This document shows positions 33,901 to 43,662 of a DNA stretch of 64,000 nt, one piece after another. Position 1 is the first letter of the stretch. Each line of letters begins with the position of its first letter. This DNA comes from Brachionus manjavacas (taxonomy: Eukaryota > Rotifera > Eurotatoria > Ploima > Brachionidae). The notes beneath the pieces are model-generated. The model saw only the letters and a list, made by a program, of their open reading frames with translations. It made no database searches and was not told the DNA's origin. The stretch spans positions 6,865,501 to 6,929,500 of the forward strand of contig JAHQIY010000005.1 of assembly GCA_019054805.1 (NCBI GenBank). The letters run 5' to 3'. The position numbers were made by a program, and so were the translations under genes.

Positions 33901-36900
33901 ATTTTTAAACTTCAATTATTTATTTTTATTTCAGTTTCGAGAATTAGGCATTCTATTAAATAGCTTTATTCAATTTCTTCACAAAATATAAAATTTTTTC
34001 ACCAAATTTTTTCAACAATTAATGGTTCACTTTTTAGTGAACAAAAATTCTTCCCTTTTTAACAAATTAAAATTGAAGATAATAAAATAAATTTAAAAAA
34101 ATACTGCGATTTAGTGCAACATACTTTGTTTCACCTTTCTTGCCTAAAATAAAATCTTAATTTTTTTAAGTATGTTGCACAAAATCGCAGTATTTTTTTA
34201 AATTTATTTTTTTATCTTCAATTTTAATTTGTTAAAAAAGGAAGAAAATTTGTTCAATTCGCATTAGAAATTCGAAAAATTATTAATTTTTAACAAAGAA
34301 TTTTGAATTTTCAGTAATTTTTTCAAAATTACAAATAAACATTAAACTCATTCTATTTCACTAAAGAGTTTGATTTCAAACATGAAAACTCTTGCAATAT
34401 TAATTTAAAATTATTTTTTTTTTTTGAACCTGAAAAAAATATTTGAAACATCGACCTTTTTAATGTTATTTCAACATTGGATACATTTTTTAATTCTAAC
34501 ACAAAAAATTAAACCAAGTCTTATTCAATTAAATTATATTCTTATTTTATCAAAATTATGATGAATATTTTAATTTTGTGTAATCATTTAAAATGATCAA
34601 TATTAATAATTAAATGCAATCGAACTTCAAACGTCACAAGAATGCTCTTTATGAATGTTAGCTAAAAATTAATGACGATAATGGAGAAATAAAGTATTTA
34701 TCAAAAATAGCAATTTTCACTTTAATTGTTTATCTGTTAATTTTAATAATAATACTATTTTTTTTATATTATACTATTATTAATATAGTATTAATCAGAG
34801 TTGTTTAAAAGTCACAAATCTTCAAATCAAGTCCAAATCCCGACTTTTTTTTTTAAGTTTTCATTCAAAAGTCCAGGCTTTAAAATTTTAAAAACTGAAG
34901 AAGAAATTTATGCTAATTTAGGGTCTTCTAATGCGACTTTTTTTGGGACTTTTAAACAACTCTGGGATTATTATTAGAACCCTTTTATAATCCTGTTACT
35001 CTTAAATTAAATTGCAGATTTATTGAATATGCATTTTATGGGTAATGCAAACTGTGTATCAACAGATAAATTTGACAGGACGAGTTTTCGATTTGTGCTT
35101 ACCTTAGAAATATCTGCATAGACCTTTGCAAAAACTTCAATGTCTTCTACTTGAAAATTGCCAATGCCAGACGAGTCAATGTTCATTTTGCTTTGATTAT
35201 TTAAATTAGAAAGATTGCTTATTTGAAGCAGGTCTCTTCCAAAACAAGGTCCTAGCTTTGCATTATTCATTAATCCGACGTTTTGCTTTTTAACGTTCTC
35301 ATTAGCTTTATTTTTTAGAACAAAAATAAATGAAAATTCATCAGTTAAGAAGTCGTCAGTTGACGACCAAGCTCCGGATGCATATCCGCCAAATAGAGCG
35401 CAATTTTTGGCTTTTATCAATGTTAAAGTGTTAAAATGATCATTGCATTTTAAATGAAAGTCTTCAGCTCTAAAGCCATCACGACTTGCTCTGTAAATCA
35501 GCTTCCATTTTTGATTCTCAAAATCACATAATTTCATCAAGTTATTGTATTCTTGGCAATTGTTTAGAATAACCGAATCTATTAGGTCTTTATCAAGTAG
35601 TTGGTCATCATCCAAATTAATTGTCTTTTTCTTATTCTCATCCAATAAATTTAAAAATTCGCTTTTGGTCAGTGATTTATTTTTTTTGTGTAGGAAAGAA
35701 TATTTTAGGTTTTGAATTTGAGGATTATTCTTGAAAATAAGTGGAAATTGATTTAGCAATTGATTGAGCTCGTCCAATTCAAGCGTTCCACTTTTATCTT
35801 TGTCTGCATAGTCAAAAAAAAATCTTTAAAAATAAATTATTTAATTTCTTAGAAATTTTTGACATTCATAATTGGCATACTCAAGGAACAATGATGGAAT
35901 TTCGCTTTTATTTTTGGTATCAAATATGCAAAAACAAGCTATGAATTCGTTGAATTCAAGCAGGCCACTTTTGTCTTTGAAAAATTAAATGAATTAGATG
36001 ACAGGCTTTGAATGGTTCAAGTTTTACCTTCATCAAATTGATGAAATATAAATGCGAACAACTTTTTCATTTCATTCAATTCGTCTTCATTGCGAAATAT
36101 TTTTATTTTTTGTACCAAATACGAAATGAACGCGTTCAAACTTATCATCCCATTTACGGCTATTGTCTAAATGAACAAAAAAGTATCTATTTTTGAAACT
36201 TAATATTTTTAAGAAAACATTTTTTTAAATATCAAATAAAAATTTAATTTTTAATTTTATAACAAAATTTGGCGGATGGGCATTTGGACACATAAATCAA
36301 TAACATTGAGATGATGATCAATTAAAGAGATACAAAAAAGAATAAAGTGCAAAAGGAAATGAGGAGTAATGGAATGAAATTTGAAAGAGATGCTTGTTAC
36401 TTGCCGAAATTTTTGACTTATCGATATTTTAAGTATGATGTTATAAGTTTTATTTCCTAGTTTTTATTAAAATTTATTTACTAGTTTAGCATAAAGAGCA
36501 TCACTATAAATTGAAGTAACTTTTTCTTTGTTTTTAGTTCTATGATTCACTCTTATTTTATTTGATTAACAAATGTTTAAAAACGAATTCATTATCTTTA
36601 ACCACGCTAAAAAAAGTAGTGACCAGACTCTAAGTGTAACTAATAAATTTTAAAATTATTAATCTGAAGAATTTAAGATCACATTTTTTTATTTTATATA
36701 ATTTTGTATGTTGCAGTTAAATTAATATTTTGAAACGAATTAGATTTTTTTTAATTTTATGAAAAAAGAAAATGAATTTTTCCTGAAATTTACTTACATT
36801 AAAAATCTCATAAGCTTGAAGAATTGTTTTTTTGCTCTTATTTGTCATTGAGGTGTAATTTTCCAGCTCATTCTAATAAAATAAATAATTTTCTCTGAAA

Positions 36901-39900
36901 AAAAAATAAAATTATTTTATTCACTTGTTTTAGTGGTTTGTAGTCTTTGCAAAAAACTTCAATGTCATCTACACGAAAAAATTGAGAGCCTGCTAAGAAA
37001 GTCTTTGATTCTCTAGAGCCGTATTCAAACATTTGATCACCGTAGGTAAAACCAAGGGTTGATTCATTTTTGGTGTTCAAATTAGACAAATTTTTTATTT
37101 TAATATCACCATTTCCAAAGCATGGACCAAAATTTTTATCACAATAAATGGCGTTTTTTTCATCCGAGCATTTAATAATTTTACTGTTATTTGAATCATT
37201 GTTTAATCCAAATAGAAATGCGTAGGGATCGCTTTTGAACTGATTGGCATCTGAAGACCATGTGGAACCAGTGAAACCACCAAAAATTCTCAAAGTATCG
37301 GTGCATATAATAGTCAATGTGTTTGATTGCAAATCACATTTTTGGTGAAACGAGCAAGAATCAAATCCGTCTCTACTGGCACGATACAATAACTTCCAAG
37401 TCTGAAAATTACCATTTAATTGCATTGAAACCAATTGGCTTTTCATTAATTTCTTAAACTGCTCATCGCTAATAATTTCAGATTCAATCAGACTGTTTTT
37501 GAATGCTTGTTCTGTGAAAAAATTTAAAGTTAATTCATTTTTTTGAAGTGTTATTTTTTTCAAATTTTTTAATCATTTAAATATTGTCTTATTTATTTTT
37601 TTTTAATTAATAAATTCCTGAAAACAAAAAAAAATAAAATTTTTTTTAATGATTTTTATTTCTTAAATTTATTATTTAAATTAAAAATAAGCTTACTTTT
37701 GTTGGGTATTATGACCGGCTCTAAAACATTCTGAATTGCTTGTGTGTTCTAAAACATTAATAAATGATGAGAAAAATTTTTAGCTAATTCTAATTCAAAT
37801 TCAGCAAAAAATTTAATAACCATTAATAGCCTGATTTGAAATTTTTTTGTAATTTTAATAAGAAAACTAATATTCAACCTTTTGTACTGATCGTTTAGTG
37901 GTCGGTCATTAGAAAAAACTTCTAATCAAAAAAACTAGATAATTTAAAAAACCGACTTAATGTCACTTTTCTTTTAAACGTTTGTGTGCTTTAATCAAAA
38001 ATGTTCCTCAACCAGATTATAAAAATTTTGAGAAAAAAAAAAAACTGTATTTTAGAGGAATAAGTAAAAAATTAATAAAAATTTGAATTTTATAAGACAA
38101 TTTTTGAAAAAAAACTTAACACTTTATTAATTTTTTTACACAATTTACGTAAGATTACACAATACAATGTAAATTACACATTATTTATTGTTATTTTTAA
38201 AATCATTTTTTGAAAACAAAAAAATATGGGTACTTTCCTAATATTTACATTACTTAAAATATATGACAGAAAATTACATATTTTTACATTAAATTGTGAA
38301 ATCTTACGTAAATTGTGTAAAAAAATTAATAAAGTGTTAAGTTTTTTTTCAAAAATTGTCTTATAAAATTTAAATTTTTATTAATTTTTTACTTATTCCT
38401 CTAAAATACAGTTTTTTTTTGGCCGTAAGCGTTTTTGACGAAACTTACTTGAACTAGTGTAATTTTACGTAAAATAACATAAGATTATGTCATCTTACCC
38501 ATTATACAGTTTAAACACTGTAATAATCCAATTTAATTTACAAATCTATTTTATTAACTGGTTTTTAAAAATATTTTTTATTATTTTTATTAAGATAAAC
38601 TCTTTAAATTGAAATGATATTTTGAATTGATTATCAACTTCAAGAGACCAAATTAGTATTCCAAAAAATGTTACATTGGATTTTTTAACCACTTAATACT
38701 TTTCTAATTTTAAATTATTTAAATTTAAAAAAAAAATTTTGGTGAATTTAAATTTTTTTAGATTTCGTTTTTGTGTGTAGGAATTGTGAGGTTCGTTTCT
38801 TTTCAATACAGAAAAACTTGAATAACTTTTTTTACTAAAAGAGATAATTTAATTCTATAAAATGCTTAATTATAAGCAAATTTGCTAGATACAGTAAAAT
38901 AAGTCTGCAAAATACTCTGCAATTTTCTGCATTTTGCACACTATTAAAAAGTATTCTAATCAACTGTGCAAGTACATTGCAGAGTTTTTGCAGACACGTA
39001 TTTTCGGATTAAGCAAAGTTGCTTAAACTTTAAGCATTTTACAGAACTAAATTATTTTTTGAAATAAAAAAGTTTTAAAAATTTTCATAATTGAAAAGAT
39101 CGAATTGAAATGAACTTCACTACCCATTGTGTGTAAAGAAAATAAAGAAAATTTTTTGTCACCTGTTGTAAATATTCTTACCTTTAGTTTGTCTTTGGTT
39201 TGAGTTATTTTATGGATAATATCGTTTTTAGAACACTGAGCTATTTGTAAAGAAAGTGTCTGTCTTTCGACCTCTTCATTTAGACGCTTTATTTCTATAT
39301 CGTTTCTTCTAATTGACTCATTTGCTTCATTTTGGCTGCTATGATTAATACCAATGGCTTTGCTGATTTCCATTTTTTGTTTGGCTATTTCTTTTATAAT
39401 CTCCATGTAATTAGCAACTATTTGATCCTTGATGCTTTTCAGAGATTGAATTTTTTGCTTACGACAGTCCTCTGTTCTATTAAGATCTGTTTGTTTGGAT
39501 ATTTGATCGTTTCGACTCACTTCATTTTTGGCTTCTAACGAATTCATTTCATTTCTATAATTTTGAATATTTTTCTCGCAGCAAGATATTTGATTGTTCA
39601 GTTTTTCAACATCACCTTCTTTTTGTCTTATTTCATTTTGTATTTTATCTCTCTCCGAACGATAGAGCCATGACGAATACCATCTATTATGGCTATCAAA
39701 TTCATCTTTTAGTTGACTTATTTTTGATTTTACATCACCCACTCTTGACTTTGATGATGAAATTGACGTATTTTCCGAGTCGATCAACACTCTCAGCTGT
39801 GACACTCGTGTATTGCTATTTTCAATGCAATTTTTCAACGTTACCAAGTTTGATTCTAATTGATGAATCTTTGACTCATTTTGTATTAGACTACTGTTCA

Positions 39901-41350
39901 ACGAGTTGACTTGGTTTTTGTCACATCTAATATCATCTTTTAAAAGACGATCGATCAAATTTTTATAGTGATAATCAACGTTTATTTGGTTTATTTCACT
40001 TTGAATGTTTTTAATTTGAGTTTCTTCGAGCTCTTTTGATTTAAAATTGCCATTAAAGTGATCAAGTTGGAGCGCTAGACTTTCCAAATTATTATTTTCT
40101 TCTTTTATAGATTTAGCATGATTAGCTAGTTTTTTGTTTAGTTCATCTATTGAACTGTCCAAATTTTGAATGTTATTTTGAACAAGTTGCAAGTCTTGTT
40201 CAAGCTTTTTGATTTGCTGATCAAAAATTTTATTTCTCTCAGCCTCATTGTACATAAGAATGTCTTGTTTTGACTTTTCAATCTTTTTTCTAATTTTGAT
40301 TTCAAGAGAGTGTTTCTCCTGGCCCGTTATAAAACTTTGAAATCGTTGTTCGGTTGTAGCGTCTTTCTTGTTTGACAATAGCAAAGATTCGCCTTGTTTA
40401 ATGATCTTTTCAATTTTTGCTATCTCATCGATCAACTTTAGATTAGCGCTCTTAAGCCTGACCTCATCATTTTCCAGTTTGTTTATTTGCTGATTAAGAC
40501 AAGAGCCATTGATTGAATTTAGTGTTGTTTCCAAGTGCCGTTTTCTTTCATGAAACAGCTCAGTTAGATCTTGTTCAACATTGCTGAGCTTATTTAGACT
40601 GTTGTTTTTCTTGCGAATTTTTTTCTCTTGACCCTGAGCGACTAGCAGAGATGGAACATAGGCCGCTAGTATGGTCTTAATAGCATCAACATCGACATCG
40701 AGCCAAGTGAGACTATCGCTCAAAAATGCGTCACTTCCCTCGTGCACTAGCAGTAATGAGTAATAGATGCAAAGCCATGCATCGTTTTCATAAGCATTTT
40801 TACAAATGCCCACACTGCTTGTGTCTACAGAAATTTGAACATTAGGCTCGAACACTTGGCCAATGCCGTTATCTTTGCTTCCCTTGGTTAGATAGGTCTC
40901 AAATAGCTTGTGTTTGGTAGAACCGAGTAAATCACGTTTGCCAGTCGCTGGCTCAATTGAGTACAAAATTGGATAAATTTTCGAGCTATCAATTGCTTGA
41001 AAATGACTAGCCAAAATGGTCAAAACAATAATCGATTTATTTCGTTTGCTCACAATGATGATCGGCCCTCCTGTTGATTCGCTTTCGAGCAAATGCTGAA
41101 TTTTTTTGACACACACAACGCTGGCACTTGCCTCCTCCGATAAATTGGGGCTAAACAATCCGCCATTTTCGTCCAAAAGAACATTTCCAAACGAACCGAT
41201 CAAATCTTTTAGTACTGAGTAGACTTTTTTAGCATCTAATCGATCTGCTAATTCAACTTTGTTCTTGACCATATCCTTGCGAATGTTGTACAATGAGTTT
41301 ACAACGATTTGGAGCTGTTCAAATCCGTTGCTTTTCTTCAAATCTTGCAT
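30707..41350 (-). CDS. Coiled-coil, EF-hand and double-TLDc protein, 11-exon model
   Basis: Exons from the 5' end: 41350-39182, 37748-37697, 37511-36925, 36872-36798, 36166-36028, 35974-35881, 35823-35103, 31379-31305, 31246-31123, 31068-30990, 30941-30707. All ten introns begin GT and end AG; five are 48-58 bases long. The phases join without a break and the coding length is 4350 bases, 1449 residues plus stop. Domains: globular N-terminus (1-230), coiled coil (about 255-700), TLDc (741-936), 25-residue helix plus EF-hands (937-1060), TLDc (about 1105-1279), second helix plus EF-hands (1280-1430), acidic tail. EF-hands bind calcium; TLDc proteins are linked to oxidation resistance and V-ATPase regulation, so a Ca-regulated TLDc scaffold is an inference. 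Splices were deduced by hand. Confidence 0.75.
30990..31379 (-). CDS. Exons 8-10 of the TLDc/EF-hand gene: linker helix and EF-hands
   Basis: Exon 8 (31379-31305) is 75 bases, EEIKFFEKQYQIKASYLTNL..., and aligns over its whole length with exon 4 (also 75 bases). Exon 9 (31246-31123) reads SKAVNGLMKIDEYIQFVSSF and parallels exon 5 (TIAVNGMISLNAFISYL). Exon 10 (31068-30990) completes an EF loop D-E-N-K-T-G-V-F-K-F-G-D across the splice; Asp replaces the usual Glu at position 12. The introns are 58, 54 and 48 bases. Confidence 0.7.
31485..31790 (+). pseudogene. FLYWCH-type zinc-finger remnant (repeat copy B, left part)
   Basis: The left part matches 2120-2235. It extends to a peptide read in one frame as KDLLPQEFFFEKCGAEMTRR followed by RYWACQLNLVKNNIFRGRI. 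That is the Y-W-x-C...G-R pattern of a FLYWCH finger as used in MULE-type transposon proteins, with Phe where the second Cys is expected. The reading begins in a different frame at VSDNQHSNHSND. Decayed transposon coding sequence, not a host gene. Confidence 0.5.
31795..32645 (+). mobile_element. 5'-truncated LINE (CR1/Jockey-like), 3' part of reverse transcriptase
   Basis: Reads WSTNWSTQLNTDKCKVVHFG, LGIYIQNDFKW, FLGMIKKAF, LIYTSLVRPHLKNAISSW, LEKVKRRATKLV, LGLSDLKTRRLRGDLIQMYK and, after a stop at 32,446, VVNDWNKLPEEVIEARSPNSFKSKLDDWL. These are the standard C-terminal landmarks of CR1/Jockey/L2-type LINE reverse transcriptases. A frameshift lies near 31,830. The copy ends with tactactactactattta (about 32,624-32,641), the simple-repeat tail typical of these LINEs. 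Truncation at the 5' end is usual for dead-on-arrival copies. Confidence 0.85.
33136..34516. mobile_element. 1.4-kb element with about 140-base inverted ends
   Basis: The left end tggtttaattttttgtg... (33,136-33,275) is the near reverse complement of 34,375-34,516 (...cacaaaaaattaaacca), including atgtatccaatgttgaaata and gatgtttcaaatatttttt. It interrupts repeat copy B, whose flanks are contiguous in copy A at 2245-2680. A solo piece of the same end lies at 52,790-52,960. No coding sequence was found inside, so it is non-autonomous. Confidence 0.7.
34020..34260. repeat. Long near-perfect hairpin inside the 1.4-kb element
   Basis: The arm of about 90 bases ending aaatactgcgatttagtgcaacatactt (to about 34,128) pairs with aagtatgttgcacaaaatcgcagtattt... 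(from about 34,167) and on through atcttcaattttaatttgtt. The loop is about 40 bases. A related half (aaaatactgcaacaaatgccaacatgctttgttgcacc) lies at about 58,635-58,672. Confidence 0.75.
34796..34965. repeat. 170-base MITE with ends cagagttgtttaaaagtc
   Basis: The 18-base ends (34,796-34,813 and 34,948-34,965) are reverse complements. Only the left half is present in repeat copy A (from about 2624). Confidence 0.6.
35103..35823 (-). CDS. Exon 7 of the TLDc/EF-hand gene: EF-hand and second TLDc domain
   Basis: It opens FFFDYADKDKSGTLELDEL with a canonical EF loop (D-K-D-K-S-G-T-L-E-L-D-E). After a helical spacer comes the TLDc domain: KLIYRASRDGFRAEDFHLKC, LTLIKAKNCALFGGYASGAW, FSFIFVLKN, LGPCFGRDLLQISNL and VEDIEVFAK. 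The YRASRDGF, FGGY..G.W and GP.FG.GDL-like motifs are those of the TLDc family. The exon ends ADISK at a GTAAGC donor in phase 0. Reading past the donor gives an unrelated tail and a stop at 35,007. Confidence 0.85.
35881..36166 (-). CDS. Exons 5-6 of the TLDc/EF-hand gene: EF-hand pair
   Basis: Exon 5 (36166-36028) reads TIAVNGMISLNAFISYLV ... AFIFHQFDE. It joins exon 6 (35974-35881) over a 53-base intron to give the EF loop D-E-D-K-S-G-L-L-E-F-N-E, canonical for calcium. Exon 6 leaves the frame at a gtatgc donor in phase 2, which exon 7 completes. Confidence 0.75.
36798..36872 (-). CDS. Exon 4 of the TLDc/EF-hand gene: 25-residue linker helix
   Basis: NELENYTSMTNKSKKTILQA then YEIFN, 75 bases, flanked by ttctaataaa-side AG and GTAAGT-like donor (gtaag). 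It has the same length and position as exon 8, so the TLDc-linker-EF block was duplicated with its intron pattern. Confidence 0.7.
36925..37511 (-). CDS. Exon 3 of the TLDc/EF-hand gene: first TLDc domain
   Basis: Contains WKLLYRASRDGFDSCSFHQK, LTIICTDTLRIFGGFTGSTW, YAFLFGLNN, FGPCFGNGDIKIKNLSNLNT and VDDIEVFCKDY, a full TLDc domain of about 170 residues. The start is the acceptor tttttcacag at 37,512, joined to the 17-codon exon 2. The open reading that extends upstream to 37,563 lies in the intron. The exon ends at PLKQ|gtgaat. Confidence 0.85.
38036..38420. repeat. 385-base MITE with about 125-base near-perfect inverted arms
   Basis: The left arm from aaaaaaaaactgtattttagag and the right arm ending ctctaaaatacagttttttttt match base for base over most of their length, including cttaacactttattaattttttt. 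Such identity suggests recent insertion or ongoing gene conversion. It lies in intron 1 of the TLDc gene. Confidence 0.85.
38775..39140. repeat. tgcagag-family inverted-repeat element (intron copy)
   Basis: The arms begin ttgtgtgtaggaattgtgaggttc and end gaacttcac...cacaatgg...-like in reverse. The centre has ctgcaaaatactctgcaattttctgcattttgc and cattgcagagtttttgcag. It is related to 45,432-45,810 and to a fragment at 59,570-59,670. Confidence 0.65.
39182..41350 (-). CDS. Exon 1 of the TLDc/EF-hand gene: globular head and long coiled coil
   Basis: 723 codons from ATG at 41,350 to a CTAAAG|GTAAGA donor. Residues 1-230 look globular, with hydrophobic strands such as GGPIIIVSKRNKSIIVLTIL and an ENDAWLCIYYSLLLVHEG segment; I do not recognise the fold. 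Residues about 255-700 are rich in Leu/Glu/Lys/Gln heptads (for example KLEQDLQLVQNNIQNLDSSI) with a short break around YSSWLYRSERD. Reading past the donor adds 44 intron codons before a stop at 39,047, which I leave out. No signal peptide or membrane span is visible, so it is probably cytosolic. Confidence 0.8.
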
Positions 41351-42498
41351 TTTAATCTAGACCTAAATGATTCAAAAATCAAACAAAAAAAAAAGATATT
41401 TTTAGTTTTCAACTTGACTTAACTGAAATATTAAAATCATTTCAATAAAGTAAATTTAATTTATAGTAAAAACCATATAAAAAAAAAGATTGATTTATTA
41501 TTGATGTAAAAGTTTTTCTAATTGAATGTATGAAAAAAAATAAAATTTTATTTGTTGTTGGGAATTATTCCCATCAAAAATCAAATTAGCTTAGTTTTTT
41601 TAATTTGGCTTTTATTTTAAATTAAAATTTATTCTTTACTTTAAGAATGCATATCAAAGAGCATAAAAAAAAAAAATTCGGTCAATATTGATAGCAAGTC
41701 AAAGCTGTGAAATAAATAATAATTTTAATTTACTTTTGGCAAAAAAAATTGGATCATAATATTTTAAATGCGCAATTAAATTTCGTTGCAGATTTTTACA
41801 TATTTGTTAAATTTCAAAGCTTAATCTAAAATTTTTGAAAAAAGATTGTAATTCATAAAAGATGCATTGAAATTTAATTGCGCATTTAAATTATTTTTAT
41901 CTAATTTCTCAGTTTTAATCAACGGGTTCAAAAAAACAATTTTTTAAAAAGGATTAATGTAGAGTGGATTTTTTTCTTAAAATTTTCATGCATGGTACTT
42001 GTCGGACAGAGCTAACGACAATCAAAATATTTAAGAATAATTTTACGAAAATTAATTCTTTAGATTGTAAGTTTAACCATTCTTTTATCTAAAATAATAA
42101 TGATCTAATTTATTTTAAGCAAATTTTAGCCTAAAACATGTTAAAGCAAAAAACTAGAAAGAAACATTTAATAACTAGAATAGAAAATTAATTAAATGCT
42201 AATTTATTCTTTAAAATTTCTCCAATTAAATGCTTTAAAAAAATTGTAAAATTAATGTTTTTGATTTGGATCATAGTTGGGAAATTTTCCCAAATTATTA
42301 TTTTATTACATTATTTATTTATTTAGTTATTTCATTATTTTATTTTGCTTTTATTTGCACACGACTTAACTGAATTCTTTCTTTTTTAAAAAAGTTCTTA
42401 TCATTTTAGTTTATAATTTACAAATTTTTTTAAAATTTTTTTTTTTTTTATTTCCGCATTTATTAATTACTAATTAATTTAAAAAAAATATTTTCTAG
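41351..42498. other. Intergenic region between divergent genes
   Basis: 1.15 kb between the ATG of the minus-strand TLDc gene and the plus-strand coiled-coil gene, so it probably holds both promoters. Only A/T-rich sequence is visible, with a small palindrome at 41,764-41,891 (ttaaatgcgcaattaaattt and its reverse complement). No TATA box can be singled out in such A/T-rich DNA. Confidence 0.5.
41764..41891. repeat. 128-base palindromic element in the divergent promoter region
   Basis: About 24-base arms (ttaaatgcgcaattaaatttc and gaaatttaattgcgcatttaa) separated by about 75 bases. Confidence 0.55.
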
Positions 42499-43662
42499 AT
42501 GTTTAAAAAAAACAAAAAAAATGTAATTGCTGAGAATTGTAGAGAAATAGAAAATGACCAGACACAAAAAGACGAACTGCAGAAGTGTTTGATAAAATTG
42601 AATTTAGGCCTAGTTGAAAATTTAAACAGTAATCAAATGGAAATGTTAAACGTACTCGACAGTGATCTTAAACGATTAGAAAACCAGCTTGATGACTTTA
42701 TCTACAACAACAAATCTCAAACAATGATTGATTGCAGCTCTATCTTAAAGTTAGTTGATTCAAACGAGAAGCAAAGTCAAAATTTAAAAAATAAAATTAG
42801 CCAGTTCAAAAAAGAGCTCTACCAGTTCAAGTCTTCTTAGTCTTTAATGAATTAAATAAAATAAAAAAAATTCTAAATTTTTCTAATAAACAATAATTTA
42901 GATTTAAAATTCTAATTAAAAATGATAAAAAAAAATTAAAATTTAATTTTTAGTCTGGAAGTGTTTCAGTTGGATCCATCTAATTTAGAGAGTAAAGAAA
43001 ACAAGAGCATTGGCGCGCATCTTGACGACGCCAAGCACTTGCTAGCTACATTGTCTGACCAAGCTAAAAGAGAGGATGTTAGTCAATTGTGTTTTAAATT
43101 AAATCAACTAGAGAAGCGTTTGAATAACATTAAGTCAGAGAATGAGAATGATAAGAGAATGGAGAATATTTTATTCCTGCTGAGGACGCAGGAAGACCAA
43201 GCTAATAGACAAGAAAGCGATTTGAACGAATACAAAAGAGACTTGCGACAGCTTAAAGTAAATTCTTTTAGAGACGAATTTGAAAAGCTAAACGAAAAAT
43301 TCGAAAAAAAACTTCAGTTGTTGTACTCGGGAGACGACGATGATCCCGCTTACTCTTTGAACGATTTGATTGCATCCATTGTAGAGCTAAAAGTCTCTAT
43401 TTTAAACTATGAACAATTTGTGTTAGGCCAATGTGGCGAAAACGAAACACAAATAAAAAATCTGGAAGCTAGTCGACAGCAAGTGTTAGAAGACAAAAAT
43501 GTGGTCGATTCGGGTGAGAAAGCACTCGTTCTCGAAACAATTCAACTAGGCATTCAAGCTAAACAAAACGAATTGGCCAAAATAAAACAAATAAGTCTTG
43601 TGAAAGATAGAATTTTACATTTGGAAAAAATTTTCTTTGAATTAAAAGCTGGATTGGCATAA
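42499..43662 (+). CDS. Small coiled-coil protein, probably two exons
   Basis: The first frame (42,499-42,840, from ATG directly after a ttttctag acceptor-like sequence) gives 113 residues of predicted coiled coil. The second (to stop 43,662) gives about 236 more, with HLDDAKHLLATLSDQAKRED and LRQLKVNSFRDEFEKLNEKF. The second frame lacks an ATG and is preceded by ttttag at 42,953. Joining at AA|gtcttc (42,830/42,831) to 42,954 keeps the frame and gives about 347 residues. The donor gtcttc is weak, so two separate coding units or a missing exon are possible. No known family is recognised. It is transcribed away from the TLDc gene and towards the SecA-like gene; all three share heavy coiled-coil content. 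Confidence 0.6.

Larger units (their letters stand above)
31380..35102 (-). other. Intron 7 of the TLDc/EF-hand gene, filled with transposon remnants
   Basis: The donor is AAG|gtaagc at 35,103/35,102 and the acceptor is ctaaag at 31,380. The intron contains, in plus-strand order, a FLYWCH-like remnant (31.5-31.8 kb), a LINE 3' fragment (31.8-32.64 kb), a 1.4-kb inverted-repeat element (33,136-34,516) and a small palindrome (34,796-34,965). All other introns of this gene are free of coding transposon remains. Confidence 0.65.
37749..39181 (-). other. Intron 1 of the TLDc/EF-hand gene with two inverted-repeat elements
   Basis: The donor is CTAAAG|gtaaga (39,181) and the acceptor gttttag (37,749). 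It holds a long palindrome at 38,036-38,420 and a tgcagag-type inverted repeat at about 38,775-39,140. No coding remnant was seen. Confidence 0.6.

Noticed and set aside
35007-35102. Extension of the second TLDc frame to a stop at 35,007
   Set aside because: It follows a good GTAAGC donor at 35,102; the next exon in matching phase is found at 31,379, mirroring the exon after the first TLDc.
36868-36924. Extension of the first TLDc frame to a stop at 36,868
   Set aside because: Same reason: it reads through a short intron (52 bases) with a proper acceptor at 36,873.
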